A DNA stretch of 64,000 nt from the NCBI GenBank assembly GCA_900708905.1, contig CAADRB010000021.1, positions 646,258 through 710,257 on the forward strand. Direction: 5' to 3'. Under the pieces are notes generated by a model. It was given only the letters and a program-made list of their open reading frames with translations, was not told where the DNA came from and did not search any database. The DNA is from Hymenolepis diminuta (lineage: Eukaryota > Platyhelminthes > Cestoda > Cyclophyllidea > Hymenolepididae). The position numbers and the translations under genes were made by a program. Positions 1-12,381 of this stretch are shown piece by piece; position 1 is the first letter of the stretch; each line of letters begins with the position of its first letter.

Positions 1-2389
1 AAACCTTTTTAGCAATTATTCTATCACTTTTTGAGAGAAATTTAATCCTATTAGCAGATAATATTTTTAGTACATTTTAAATAAATTTTTGGTGTCCTAC
101 TTGAAATTCAAAATTCTTAATGTTGGTGGAGTTGTCATTTTTTAAGAGGATAATTTGATTTATAAGGAGCAATCATATTTGAGCGCATATTTCTCTGGAA
201 TGCAACCATTTTCGAAATTTTTATGTAACATTAGTAAATGATATGATTCAAGAAAATTGGTTATTTTTCATCCCAATCGAAGATAAGGGAAATAAATTGA
301 AATATTTTTTTATATTACAATTATATGGACTGAACTAAGCAGTAAAAGTGACAAATCTAATATCCACAATTGTCATCTAGCGTTGTAAAATTGCGGAGAT
401 GTTACATCACAGAAAAGACGATAAAAAGTCACCAAGAGAGCAATTTCTCTGGTACTTTTAAGAAATTCCCTTGCCTTTGACATTCGATAGGTGCTTAGTA
501 TTTTGGCGATGAGTAACGTTTGAGCAAATTAATAAAAGGAAGAGTGGAGAAATATATTTTCTACCATCGTTTAGGCATTTCTAGTTGATTAGAAATAATC
601 CATTTACGTGTATTTCAAATTATCAGATACCTCGAAATTGATTGATATCTAAGTTAAATAATACTCATTATCACGTACATTGGGAAACTCCCAGAAGAAC
701 ACTGGAGAGAACGGGTATTGTGTGGATCACACAGTATTATGTTGTGTCATTTATAACGGAAAAATAGACAAAATGGACATATTTAAGGTCAGGTCACATC
801 ATCATGTCTTAAAGATAGTTTATCCATTCACAATGCATTGATAGTCTGGGTACCAGAGAGATCAATTTTATAATTTTATCCTGAAGAAGGGTGAAAAATG
901 CACAAAAGAGATGGGACAATAAGGAATGAATGCTGGAAATGGCTGCAGAATATGATAACATAGAAAAACCTGGTTAAGCTCCTGCCCTTCCGAGCAAGAT
1001 ACAGAGGAGATAAAAGAGAGTAGAATAATATTTATACATGCAGAAAATCGACGTAAGCAAGTGAATGATGATATGGCTAAGTAGTAAAAATTAATAAGTA
1101 GGAGTTAGATTACAGAAGAAAATTGACCAAAATCTAAGATCCAGAAATAAGTGAAGCTTAATATTTGTCATAGAAACTGAAACTCAGTGCGTGGACTTGG
1201 TAAAGTTAATTCTAGTCAAGGTGCACCCTCACTAATGTTGTCATGCTGCTTTGAGTTGAAAGATGATTTACAAATGTTATGCATTCTCTATTTTTCTTCC
1301 ACGCATGTTCAGAGTTTTCTAAAAAAGAAGCGATTGGTTTGAACGCGTCTTGATTTATTACACGATAAGAGTGATTCGTGCTATTCTTAAGCTATTCCCT
1401 TCTTTCTCATTGAATCCTGCTACACGATCGTGACAGTGTTTACGTTAATAACTCTAAAAATGCTTATCTATATAACCAAATCCGCTAAAAAGTCATTGGA
1501 TTCACTTTCGAAATTGAATGGATTTTGGCATTTCAATATCAAAAGACAGGCTAAATTCGGAGGAGTTAAGAAAGTTAAACGAGCATATTAAAGGTTCTGC
1601 ATGTAGCGGCTCCCTATTCCTACCGGTGATTTTTCCATTTTTGTTACCACTTCAGAGGGTGCACTTTGCTCACACTCCTCAGATGCACATTTGGGACGCC
1701 ATGGCTTAAACGTGTAGTTACTATACGTTATCACACGACGTTTTCGTTTGATGACGCACAAATCTCTTCCACGAATGATTTCACTCACATGCGCAATTAA
1801 ATCATTGCTTTGCATTCTCTTACTATTTCAATTAATAAAGATGCACTTTATTTTGTCCTCTTACAAATACAATAATAACGAGTATTCTGCACTCTTGGCC
1901 TCCTTCTTTGAAGCATTTAGATTAGCTGATTTGAAGATTAGTTTTGTCAATAGCTTCTCATCCATTTCGGATTGTTAGGATGTGCAGAGTAAACTATTTT
2001 TAGCGAATATTGTCATAATATCAACTGTATAATAAAGGCCTGAAAACAAAAAATGTAGAGGGCCAAATATTAGGATCATTAAACATAGAGCTAATAAGTG
2101 TAAGAAAGGCACTGGGTTAATGATCACAGTATTTTAATGAGAGAGGGTTATGAAAACAGAGGGCGGGAGGAGGTACAGGGAGAATGGGAGTGGTTGAATG
2201 ACATGACTATAAGAATTGATCGGCTGGAGCTAGAGAGAGACTGGCAGACAGTTAAAATTGTTAAAAGACAGTTGGCATCCAACTGGAAAGAGAGGAATGA
2301 AGACGTGACAATTAATAAATTGCAGGGTGGGGAGGGGAGGGTAAGTATTTTTGGTCCATCATTTGGATTTGCAAGGCAGAATTGATAGA
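1..2389. other. AT-rich intergenic sequence, no gene seen
   Basis: No open frame here looks like protein: all are short, lack splice-site context and have skewed composition. The stretch 2137-2385 is purine-rich on the plus strand, which keeps stop codons rare and gives an 82-codon frame. Its Glu/Arg/Trp-rich translation matches nothing I recognise, so I treat it as non-coding. No other structure was found. Confidence 0.5.
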
Positions 2390-2423
2390 CGGGTCGATTT
2401 ATGCACGGTGATACATCGACCCG
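2390..2423. repeat. 9-bp perfect inverted repeat (hairpin)
   Basis: The arm CGGGTCGAT at 2390-2398 is followed after 16 bases by its exact reverse complement ATCGACCCG at 2415-2423. The arms are much more GC-rich than their surroundings. It could be the terminal stem of a decayed mobile element or a structured RNA segment. There is no U-tract or gene end beside it, so nothing supports a terminator-like role. Confidence 0.6.
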
Positions 2424-2980
2424 ATTGAAAGTGGTTCTGATAATCATTAAGCTGTCTAAAAAACATTAACTGGAATTCTGAGAGTAGTCAGTCAAAAAAA
2501 AACTTATGAGATTTAATCGGGAAAAAATTCTCAAGAAGAATGTTTCAAAAGAAGCCATATTAAATGCAATTACTTTCGACTCGATTTACGTTTTTATTTT
2601 TAGGAAAATTTTAAAATGCTTGAACAGTGGTAGGTTAGTTATTTTCTAAAACATACACTGGTGACTCCCATACCTTTAAAAATAGCCAATTTGCCAGTTT
2701 TACTAAACTGACTACTAAAATACAATAAATAAAAGAATATTAGAACGGTTATCTTTAAAGTAAATAAATAGGAAGAACTAAACTGGACTTTTTCAATAAA
2801 AAGACCTAATAGAGTTCTATTCGACTTCATGTTGCGATACTCGCTCTTAAATCTGAATGATGAATCTTTCTTCTCCGAAATATTTATCTTACATACTCTC
2901 TAATCATCACTAAATCTTTATAGTAATGTTTGTAAACTTTTAACCATTCCTGACCCAAGCACTCCATAGACAAACATCAT

Positions 2981-3377
2981 GTGTCCTCAGCTGATCTATT
3001 TCTCATCAATCGGAAAAGGTAAGCATACCTCGGACGATAGTAGCAGGCACCACTTAGTCGGCCCTGCTATTAGCCAGTCTTGTCTGCACTGGCCCTTCCT
3101 TTCCCTACAATCATCCCGACCAATTAAAGCACGCATATGATTATATTCTTATGCGTGTCCTCACCCAAAGTGTCGATTATAAATAGCCCTCCATTAGACA
3201 CACTGACACACACAGGGGACCCTAGCTCGTCAAACGCATCTCCCGTTGCTCAATCCTTCTCCTTCAATTCCCTATTTTCCCTTGAGACATTGTACTGAGC
3301 TTTGTTCAATACAACCTGGTCAACGCAATCCTTGNNGTTCTTTTTCTTTCATTTACTGTTAGCCATCTGCCGCTACA
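2981..3377 (+). mobile_element. Degenerate LTR (Gypsy/CsRn1-type), 5' limit uncertain
   Basis: This GC-richer block has LTR architecture. A TATA box (TATAAATA, 3178-3185) lies after an 8-bp hairpin (arms 3130-3137 and 3150-3157). The block ends in GCTACA at 3377, three bases before TGGTGACCC, the motif that in many Gypsy-class LTR elements pairs with the 3' end of tRNA-Trp. A TGT that could open the LTR is at about 2980, but no inverted ends settle this. No gag or pol reading frame follows, so this is a solo LTR, a truncated element, or a short non-autonomous (TRIM-like) element. Two undetermined bases at 3335-3336 fit a repeat that assembled poorly. Confidence 0.5.
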
Positions 3378-3378
3378 T

Positions 3379-3465
3379 ACTGGTGACCCTCAACAATCTG
3401 GTGGCTCTCTACAAACTGGTGACTCTGCCACAACAAACTGGTGACCCTGTAAAGGACTGCTACAA
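3379..3465 (+). repeat. Array of four primer-binding-site-like motifs
   Basis: Directly after the putative LTR end, TGGTGACCCT or a close variant occurs at 3381, 3399 (TGGTGGCTCT), 3417 (TGGTGACTCT) and 3439 (TGGTGACCCT). The spacings are 18, 18 and 22 bases, and CAACAA or ACAAAC-like linkers lie between them. It reads as a local tandem duplication of the primer-binding site and leader. The first and last copies are the best preserved. Confidence 0.6.
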
Positions 3466-5084
3466 ATCTAAGAACTTAAATTGACGCACACAGCGTAGAG
3501 ATTTGCAATTAACTATTTATGAAAGTGGAGTAATTATTAACGGAAATAATTCGTCGATTCTAATTTCTAACTTCCAGGCATTTTAATCTAACCGTTAAGG
3601 AGAAAAATTTACCCGTGCATTAAAACAAGACGACTTTGGTACCTTAAAATTAAAAATTTACTAAATGTTTCTTTTGATTTTATCTCAATATAATTTGGTT
3701 AGTAGAAAGTTTGAAATAATATTACCTTAGACTTACTAAAATTGGTAAAACAAAAAGTTTGTTTCAATTAAGTTAATTTTTAAATTAAAGTTCTTAAAAT
3801 CGTACAGGATTAAACTCAAACGACCTGATTATACTTACAGGCTCGACATAAATAAGGAGATACTTACGCTAAGTTTTGAAATAGCAGATCATATCTTCTC
3901 TAATACTCGTAATATTTTTTTGTATTCTCGTCCATAAACGAGATTTCAATACTTTAAAACGCAATTATCTGAAAGAAAACCATTTTACAAAATCGAAGTT
4001 GGTATCCAAGCCCCAGACCAATTCAGTGATTGAAAAGGACCCTCTATTTTTATACGAGGTAAGTAGAGTTTTTGCCCATACTTAATAATTTTTACACAAT
4101 TTGAAGAATATATTAGAAATTATCTCATAATGTTTAAGTCTAAATTAAATTTAAATAAAGAATAAAGCAGCATTGTATATTTGCAGTTTATTAATAAGTA
4201 AAAACTTCTGATCCTATTGCCTTTTGACCGTTACGGTTTCATGAAGCAGAAGGATTCATTATGAGTTAGAAAATACTGCAATTGCTAAATGCTCAAATTT
4301 TGTCAAAATTTACAACAAGAATTGAAAACCAGATTTGGGACGTTTTAAGTGAATTCACTTCTACCCAAATTTATTCGAATTATCTACGATATTTATGAAA
4401 GTTGATAATAATGGAATGTTTGGTATAGAACACCACTGTAAAATTGTGAATAAATTATTTCATTAACCGTAATATAGAAAATAATCTAAGTTTTATACGG
4501 GGCAAATATTGCTTTTTTGGTACACTGAAGGGGCCCAAGAAATACCTTTGTAAAATCTATTTAAGATTTCCATGTTGCAAAAGATTACTATTGTCAAGGT
4601 GAACGTTTGGCATCAAACCTCATGTATTGATGAGAATGGCCAACTACAATGTCCACTTCTGGGGAAAATGAGGAAGGGTAATAAATTATTTTCTCAATAG
4701 AGAGATTCCATGACACTTTCTCTCTATCCGTCACAAGCTTTGAAAAACTTTCTCTTAATGGAAGGTGTAGTCAATTTTGTAAAATTCAGACATTCAGATT
4801 CCTAAAATGGGAAAATTAATCCGTCTGTGAATGTCACTAGCATCGACTCTTCCACTTGTTACAAATGCTAGATATGGTCTGAACTAGACATTAGTTTTCC
4901 AGGTCATTGAACTCTTGTTTTCGATCTTTAAATGATCAGTCTGATGAAATGAAATGACTTACTTTATGGCACATAAATATCACATATAGATAGCACCAAA
5001 TTAAATTAAATTAAATTAAAAACAATTATTTTAGATAAACTCAAGAATTCTAATATAACTCGTTAGCCAATTGTGGGAAAGTGT
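3466..5084. other. AT-rich intergenic sequence with a short AAATT microrepeat
   Basis: No gene is supported. The only ordered structure is a short pentamer repeat (AAATT units) at about 4999-5020. Open frames here are short and dominated by Lys, Asn, Ile and Phe codons, as expected from AT-rich non-coding DNA. Confidence 0.45.
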
Positions 5085-5291
5085 TCTCCAACACTCACCA
5101 TTGGCAGAGGGATAACACTACAGGCCTTCCACGGTGAGAAGCGCGAACTCGACTAACCTAGTTATTAACTACCTAATCTGTTATAACTCATGTGGTTCAC
5201 TATTCCGCCTACTGGCTGTACACTGGTGAGAATCGAACTCGTGATCCACGGGTTCGTAGTTGAGAATTTTAACCTCTGAGCCTAAGAATTA
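5085..5291 (-). repeat. tRNA-derived SINE-like element
   Basis: Read on the minus strand from 5291, the sequence has a good polymerase III A box (TAGGCTCAGAGG, complement of 5273-5284). A B box (AGTTCGATTC, complement of 5230-5239) follows 45 bases later, the spacing found in tRNA genes. The predicted acceptor-stem ends (5285-5291 and 5220-5226) do not pair and the T stem has mismatches, so this is not a working tRNA. A GC-richer, unrelated body continues to about 5085. A tRNA-like head plus an unrelated tail is the SINE layout. A lone tRNA pseudogene is the alternative; only other copies in the genome would decide. Confidence 0.5.
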
Positions 5292-8200
5292 ATCAAAATT
5301 CCCTAACAGTCACGATTTTCTGTGCACTAATAATCATGTGCATTAGAAAATTTTCAATGCCTCTTAAATGATAGACACTAGAAGTCATTAGATCAAATAA
5401 AAACCAATTGTATTAAAATTAAAAGCAATATTTCTTTTGATGCAATCAAATCATTTGGCCAATCAGTCCCATTAGATTGACAACTTTTGTCATATCTTGG
5501 GTATTGAAATTTATAATTATTCAAAGAGAAAGTAGAAGTTAAAAGAATGTTATAAACATCCATAAAGTTCGCACTGACGTATCGTGTGTAGGCTTTTTAC
5601 TTCGCACCGTCGCATATTGAATAGGAACTCACAGACCTCAACATTAGTAAAATAACAGTTGTCAATCAATTTAAGATTTGATTAACACGCACTTTAGATT
5701 GTTTAAATATCGCGTTTAAAGTGCTATTGTAGCAATGATAACCGTCATTTCTCAGACAATTGCAAAGCTATTCTTCAGCAATCTATTGGAAGACATTATA
5801 TTTGTGTCCTTTGTGTCCTTCATTTTACCTTAGAGCAGTTTAAAATGGCGAGAGTTCTTGTTTAATGACACTAAAAGAACATAATAAAAATAGTTGAAAT
5901 AATTCCATTTACAATGAAAAAAAGATAATGTGGATTATCTTTAAACTACTGCAAATTACTTGCTCTTCATGAACAATTTAAGGAGTAGATCACCATGATA
6001 ACGTTCTGAAATTACTCCCATATTGACTTAGAGGACATTAAAAAATGTTTTATTGGGAAGGAATCTGTAAGTGATAACTTAGTTATCTAGGAGACCGCTG
6101 AAGTCTAGCTGAGCTATCACCCTTCTAAATTCCTTGGACCCTCACAATATAACAAGATGGAGAAGAGAGAGGCAGTTAGTCGAAGAGCTTTATTGTAAAC
6201 GGAGAGAAAACTCAGAGAGATGTGTGGATGAAAGGAATCACTAAGTTGGTTGTGGTACATGTATACATGCCTATTATAAAGATTGAACAGAGCAAAAAGG
6301 GTATTATCTAGGGGGAAGAATTGGACGGACTGGAAACACAATGAATGACTCAAATACCTCAGCTATCAATAAGTTTAGAAAGCGCTTTTAAGACACAAAT
6401 GAATACCGATATTTGTTCAAGAAAGCCATCATTAAATGCAATTTTCATCACAAAACACATTAAAATCCTTGAATATTTTACGTTACAAGGATTTTAAAGA
6501 AAAGAGGGCATTAACTATAATTCGAGCTCAATAAAATATTTCCATTCTTGAAGTAAAATCTTCAAATTGCACAATTTTATATATAAATGGGTTTAATATT
6601 AAAAAATATCTCTCCATCTGTTCAAATTGGAAAATTGTGGTTGTTGGAAGACGAATGCACTCCCTGTAAAGATATCAGTATGTCTGCACGGACAGACAGA
6701 TTAATGAGGTATTTTTGTCATGGTGTATCAGTTTTAATTTTGACAAGAATGGGGAAGCTGGTCGAATAAGAAAATTCGGTATGGAGAATAGGAGACAACA
6801 ACGATTTCCTGAAGTAGAACACAATGATCAGACTTAACTTTGTATTAGAAATTTTTAAATAAATAAAAATATTAATTTATGAATTATGTTACTTCTAAAT
6901 CGTCCTCGATTTAGCATAAATTTTTCAACAAATGTTCATCAACCCTCTAACCCAATGAATTTATTGGAAATATTTTTGAAAATCTGTTAAAGATATGCTT
7001 GGACAAGATAGTTTTGTTCATTTACTCAGAATGTTCTCATCTTTTGCAACTTTGAGAAATTCCATTTTTGCTGTAAAAATATATATTTACGTTCAAACAC
7101 TTGTAATCACTCAATTTTCATTTCAAGAAAACGACCGGTTTCTGTGTTTATTTTCGTCTTGATAAAACTCCGACAACAATTTGGTCATCTTCTTTATTAG
7201 AGGTGCGTTAGGAGACGATTTTAGCTTAGAATGAAGAAACCTGCTGGCTTTATAATCATCAAAATTAAAAACTGAGTCGAAATTGATATAAATACCAGCG
7301 TATAAACATAAGATAAAGAATGAAACCTTTCAGCACTTAAAGACCGTGGAATGCAACACTTCCATTGATTGGTATAATAATATTGGTTACGACAGTTGAA
7401 AATGAAAAACTTCCCACCAATCTGAATAGATCGATTTTCCAAATGAAATACATAGCACCCAGTTGTTAACGGGAAAAATTTTCCCTAATTTTCGGTATTC
7501 AGATAGTAATGTTTATTTACAAAGAGACTAAAATATTACCATTAATTGATTGGATTAAGATTTTCTCTTAAGTTATTATTATTATTAAAAATCATTATTT
7601 TAGCTCTAAATTAGAAGATTCTAATAAAAATTTGATCAGAGTCAAAATTGGTTTCCACCAACATTTTGAGCTAAAAGAAAAGAGAAGTTTGCCATTTTAT
7701 AAACTAGTCCTTTGTTTCTATTCTATAAACCAGAATTAACTGATATGGTTAATCGGTACGGTTGTCAAAAAGGAACTCATGGCTTTGAATCGCTGAAATT
7801 TAAAATGGTCGGTGCGTGAAATGATACGAGTCTGATCGAAATCGGCTGGAAGCTAGGAAAATAAAAAATCATTAATCTCTTCTGAAATTTGCCAGGCATT
7901 TAATCTTTATCGTAGGCAGTCAATCATTTTCTCGCATGCTTTACTCAACTAATGAAAATTTGATCTCACCTGTGTAAAGACCTAGTGTGTACGGGAGTAA
8001 ATACCGGAAATTCCCAAGAACGCAATTTGAAATTGAAGTTTTAAATACAAATATTTGAAAAAATATCTGCTTTAAATGGTACAGTGTGTCTTTGTAATAT
8101 GAGATTCGGGAGAACAACTATTATTACTAATAAAAATTTGCTGTCTGCGGGAATCTTTCACTCATAAAAGAAGTATCTATTGTCTTTTTTACTGATTGAC

Positions 8201-11200
8201 TTTTAAGCCAGAAAGAAACAGAATACACTGGAGTAAATTGTGCAACTTGAGCATATTAAAATTTATTAGAATCTATAGAGCGTAGACTCAATAATGCAGT
8301 TTTGCATTTCAAACCATTATGACAAGTATGCTATAGGCATATGTCTGATTGAAAATATTATGGGTCTGCAAGGCATTAAATTATTCCATAACATATTTAT
8401 TCATAAATGTGAAACCTATGTTTAATTGCTATCCGTTGCACCTGACTAAAAACACTGGACAGTATGGAGCGTGGTGGAGAAGGGGTCAGCATGAAAATTT
8501 TTACATCAGATGCCATGAGATCAATTTTTAAGGATTTGGATAAGCATCCATGTTGATTAATTCCGGTCAACAAGAGATCGACGGAATATGAGATTCACAC
8601 AAGATCGACTCCTGGATGCATTTTTTGTCTCTCCAGGTCGATTGCTGCAAACACCTGTCTTAGAATAATCTTGAAAAATTATTTACTACTATATTGTGAA
8701 CTAAATGTAAAACTATGAAAATAATGATGATGGTCAACATATTTGGAAGTATTTTCTCAATTTTAGCAGAAAGAAATAATGAACAGGTGATTATTTTTAT
8801 TGGTCTTTCAATAGATCAATTAAGACTTCCTTAATTAAGATATTGAAACCTATTAAAAATAATTGGGAATAAAAGATTTGTGCTACAATTAGATTTTTAG
8901 GACAAAAATGAATAGTTTTTTATCAAGAAAACTCAAATAAATAGTTTACTGTTAATCATTCTTAAGATTTGTATGTTTGTTTAAATATGCTAAATTGCAG
9001 GGTCGTTGCCCTGCACAATTTCGGAGTAAAGCTTATCATTTTGCTTATTCCGCATTATTATTGAATTCTGGGATTGCGGCTATTTTAGAAGGCTAATAAG
9101 ATTATGATATTTTGAAATGGCATCGAATTTCTCCTTTCTTTAAAGTATCTTGCCTTTAAAATAAATAATGTCACATATAAATTACCCAATTGGAGAATTT
9201 TCTGTTTTATACAGTGTAGATTATCTATGCTAAAGAAGACTACTTAGAAGTGATTAACAAATAAAGGAAAGATCAAAGCACTGGAACAAATCAGTATGTT
9301 GCCGGGATTTAATTTAGAATTTAGATTTAGTGTTTCTTTTCTAATTTCCACTTTGATTATCTTCCTTCTATTATTTTTTTATACCTAATCTAAAATAAAT
9401 CTGTTTATCTATAAGGATAGTATACGTTAAACTGCTCGAACAAGTGAATGCGTGACTACTGCCACAAGAATATGATTTGAGAAATGGTAGGAAGATTTGG
9501 CCCATAGAATTCGAGATCAAAATGACATGTGGTATTGCACTTTTTAAAAGATCCTTTGGAAAGACTCGCTGGGATTTATGTATTTCGATATTTAGCGTTG
9601 CGATCATCTTTAAGTAATCAAAAATTTGATAACCACGAGTCTTTGCTGATTGATACCTCTGAGAAATGGTGATCTCATCGATAGTGCCGAGGCATGGTAG
9701 AGATTTTATAATTTTTACTTGAAGAAGATTAATTCGAATCTTATTGACAGATCCACGCTTTTATACATAATAAGCAGTCAATTAAATGTTTACACTTTTC
9801 GTAGTCATTCTCTTAATTTAGGAGGATTTCACTTTCACTCTTTTGCATGTGTCGATGAGGAGAGCTCTCTTAATACCCACAGAAACTGATATTTAATTGT
9901 TTATATGAATAACCAAAAAATCACATGTTTCTCCGATTCGCATTAATTTTCTATCACACGAGATTCTCTTTGCCAAAAAAGAGCAATCAAAATAAATACA
10001 AAGTCTGCGATTTGGCAAATCGTGGCGTCAGTGACGAAATTTGCAGTATTTAACGTGGAACTTTGATGACAGTACTACTTACAAGTTTCAACAAAAGCAT
10101 ATACGATTTTATTTAGGCTAACATAGTTTAACTGCAAAACTTTTTTTGCAATAGAAATTGAGAACTCATGATAGGGGAGAAGATGAACGCTTTCCAACTC
10201 CTTAGTTTTAGGTCAGATCAGTGTAATTATCTTAGTGGTAAATTTTTTCAGTGATTTCATTGAAAATTTATTCTGATGCATTTCAAATATTATAAGTAAT
10301 CATTCTAATCAAAGCATTTACTGCAATATAATTATTAAAAATGAAAATAATTTTCTTTGAAATCCAATTTATGTTCTCATGAAATAAGCCTTAGCATAGC
10401 ATAGGGAATTGACAATTTCTCATGGGCTTTTAAAATTTATACTTCCCTTAAAATAGGTGGGCTATTCTGAGGAAAATAAATCTTTTCTGACCTTATATTT
10501 TAATATACTTTCAAAATTTTTGCGCATTTCAACTACAAAATAGTAGAGACTGAGAAATTTTATTCCCCAGGGACAATCACAACATGATAATTTATCATTA
10601 CCTGCTTTGTTCAAATTAGGGGTATTTTTCAATATATACTAAAAAAACAAGGTTAATTTTAGTGGAAATTTGGAATTTAAACCAGTATCTATTCAAGTTT
10701 AATTCACACAAAATAAATTGCGCAAAAGGTGGAGCAGTTGTAACGTTTTGCTATTTACAAAGCTATTAAACCCTTCCTTATTCACATCGGATCCCTACCA
10801 AACAGACTTTGTAATAGCTTTTGAGTGATTTAAACTGCCAGCGAAGTAACAAGTCACAATTGATCTATTATGATTTGGTACACATGAAGATCAAAATCAC
10901 GTATTTTATTTACACTGCAAAACTGAGTAAGTCACACAAGATAAACTTGATTTGCTCATAGATATGGCATTCGCAGGAGGACAAATTTTGCAATTTTGCC
11001 AAAACGAAGGAGAAGAGAGAGGAAGGGTGGTCAGTTTGTTAAACATACAGTCAGGGGAGGAGATTTTAAGCTAATGGCACTTCCGACCAATAGCATAATG
11101 CTCTCTTTCTCTAAAACTCAATGGTCGGATAAAAAATGCTATGCAAACTGATGCATCGATGCTGTGGGAAAACGCCACAAAATCGCTGTTGCATTAAAAA

Positions 11201-11900
11201 TTGATGTTGTGATTAAAATAAGCGACAGATTTGCTTGGCCGCAAAATTTACATATATATAGATACATTCATACATAAAATAAAACTTGACGTTAAGAAAA
11301 AGTTTAAAAAATAACAAAAAATGAATAAATTTAAAATTATTTCATGGTCACCTATGAAATTAAGACTATATAAGGTAATCCATTGTTCATATCTATTACA
11401 TACGTTATACTGATTTATCACTGTTTACGGAAAAGTGATATAATTTACAACTTTCATTGTCAGAAAGTAAAGAGGAAAAGGCCTAATGGTAGAATACTTT
11501 GAAGTAAGGGAGTAAAGAGGAGACTAGAGAAAGTGGAGAATTAAAACCATGTCATCACTGAAATTTACTTGACCTGATTTTTTGTATTTGCATTGTATTT
11601 GCATTTAATTAACATATCATATAAGATATCACTTTAAAACTTATTATTAAAAAATAATCTTTAATAAATCGTACAAAACTCTAAATGAAAGAAATTAATT
11701 CTGCACTTTTAACTTAAATATTACAAAAAAATGAATTTTCATGGAATTAAAATGAATGAATTCATTAATGAATTAGAATTGTGTGAAAATAAATAAATAA
11801 CGTTATGCAAAACTAAAAGAACTTCCTGAAAAAATTTTGAAGTTTTATTTATTGAAAATTCTTGTTTTGATAGTGGCTGAAATATAAATGCCCTCAAAAT
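5292..11900. other. Long AT-rich intergenic region, no gene seen
   Basis: No coding segment is supported on either strand. The 6117-6353 part is purine-rich on the plus strand and so leaves a 78-codon frame open on the minus strand; I do not call it a gene. A 15-base string (ACTCCCTGTAAAGAT) near 6659 recurs near 15674, hinting at an old dispersed repeat. The 10980-11060 part is another purine-rich patch. Other long A/T runs show no periodic structure. Confidence 0.45.
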
Positions 11901-11916
11901 ATTTGGTTCACAACCT

Positions 11917-11940
11917 TATAAAAACATGTCAACCAATCAG
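11917..11940 (+). promoter_or_regulatory. Possible TATA and CCAAT motifs upstream of the plus-strand gene
   Basis: TATAAAAA (11917-11924) and CCAATCAG (11933-11940) lie about 250 bases before the first proposed ATG at 12180. The order, TATA before CCAAT, is the reverse of the classic arrangement. The true transcript start is unknown because an acceptor-like site precedes the first coding exon. In such AT-rich DNA these words can arise by chance. Confidence 0.2.
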
Positions 11941-12179
11941 CGTACCCCACATTTGTCATTTAGCATTGTTAAGTGAGCCTTGTTAAAGCACACCAATTAA
12001 AATTATTATTGAACTTTCATATGTATTTAAACTGAATATTATTAATTTATAAAATGCGCTATCTTTACATTCTAGTTGTTTCCCTTTGAGTTTTAACGGT
12101 AATACATCACTCTTATTAATAAACGCCCCTTTTAAGATACTGAAAATGTTTGCATTTTAGTTCCAACTCACGTTGCAAT

Positions 12180-12381
12180 ATGGAAATAACACCAATGCCC
12201 TGTGATTGGAGGGAATTTGAGGAAAAACAAAGGAGGAAAGGAGATTCTCCTGGGAAAAACGATGAACCAAAGTCAGTTTCTACTGAACCGGTATCACTGG
12301 AACAAGAAATATCTATTTCAATCTCATCTGATGAGGAAAATACTACTCATATAAGGCGAGAAATATCCGGTCAAAATCGAG
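12180..12381 (+). CDS. Plus-strand gene, coding exon 1
   Basis: Codes residues 1-67, starting METPMPCDW-like as MEITPMPCDWREFEEKQ, then charged and Ser-rich sequence. A TTTTAG acceptor ends at 12160, 20 bases before the ATG, so the exon probably starts at 12161. The best end is AG|GCAAGT at 12380-12387, a GC donor. It gives codon phase 1, which matches exon 2. A GT alternative inside CCGGTCAAA (exon end 12369) is also in phase but matches the donor consensus poorly. Confidence 0.65.
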
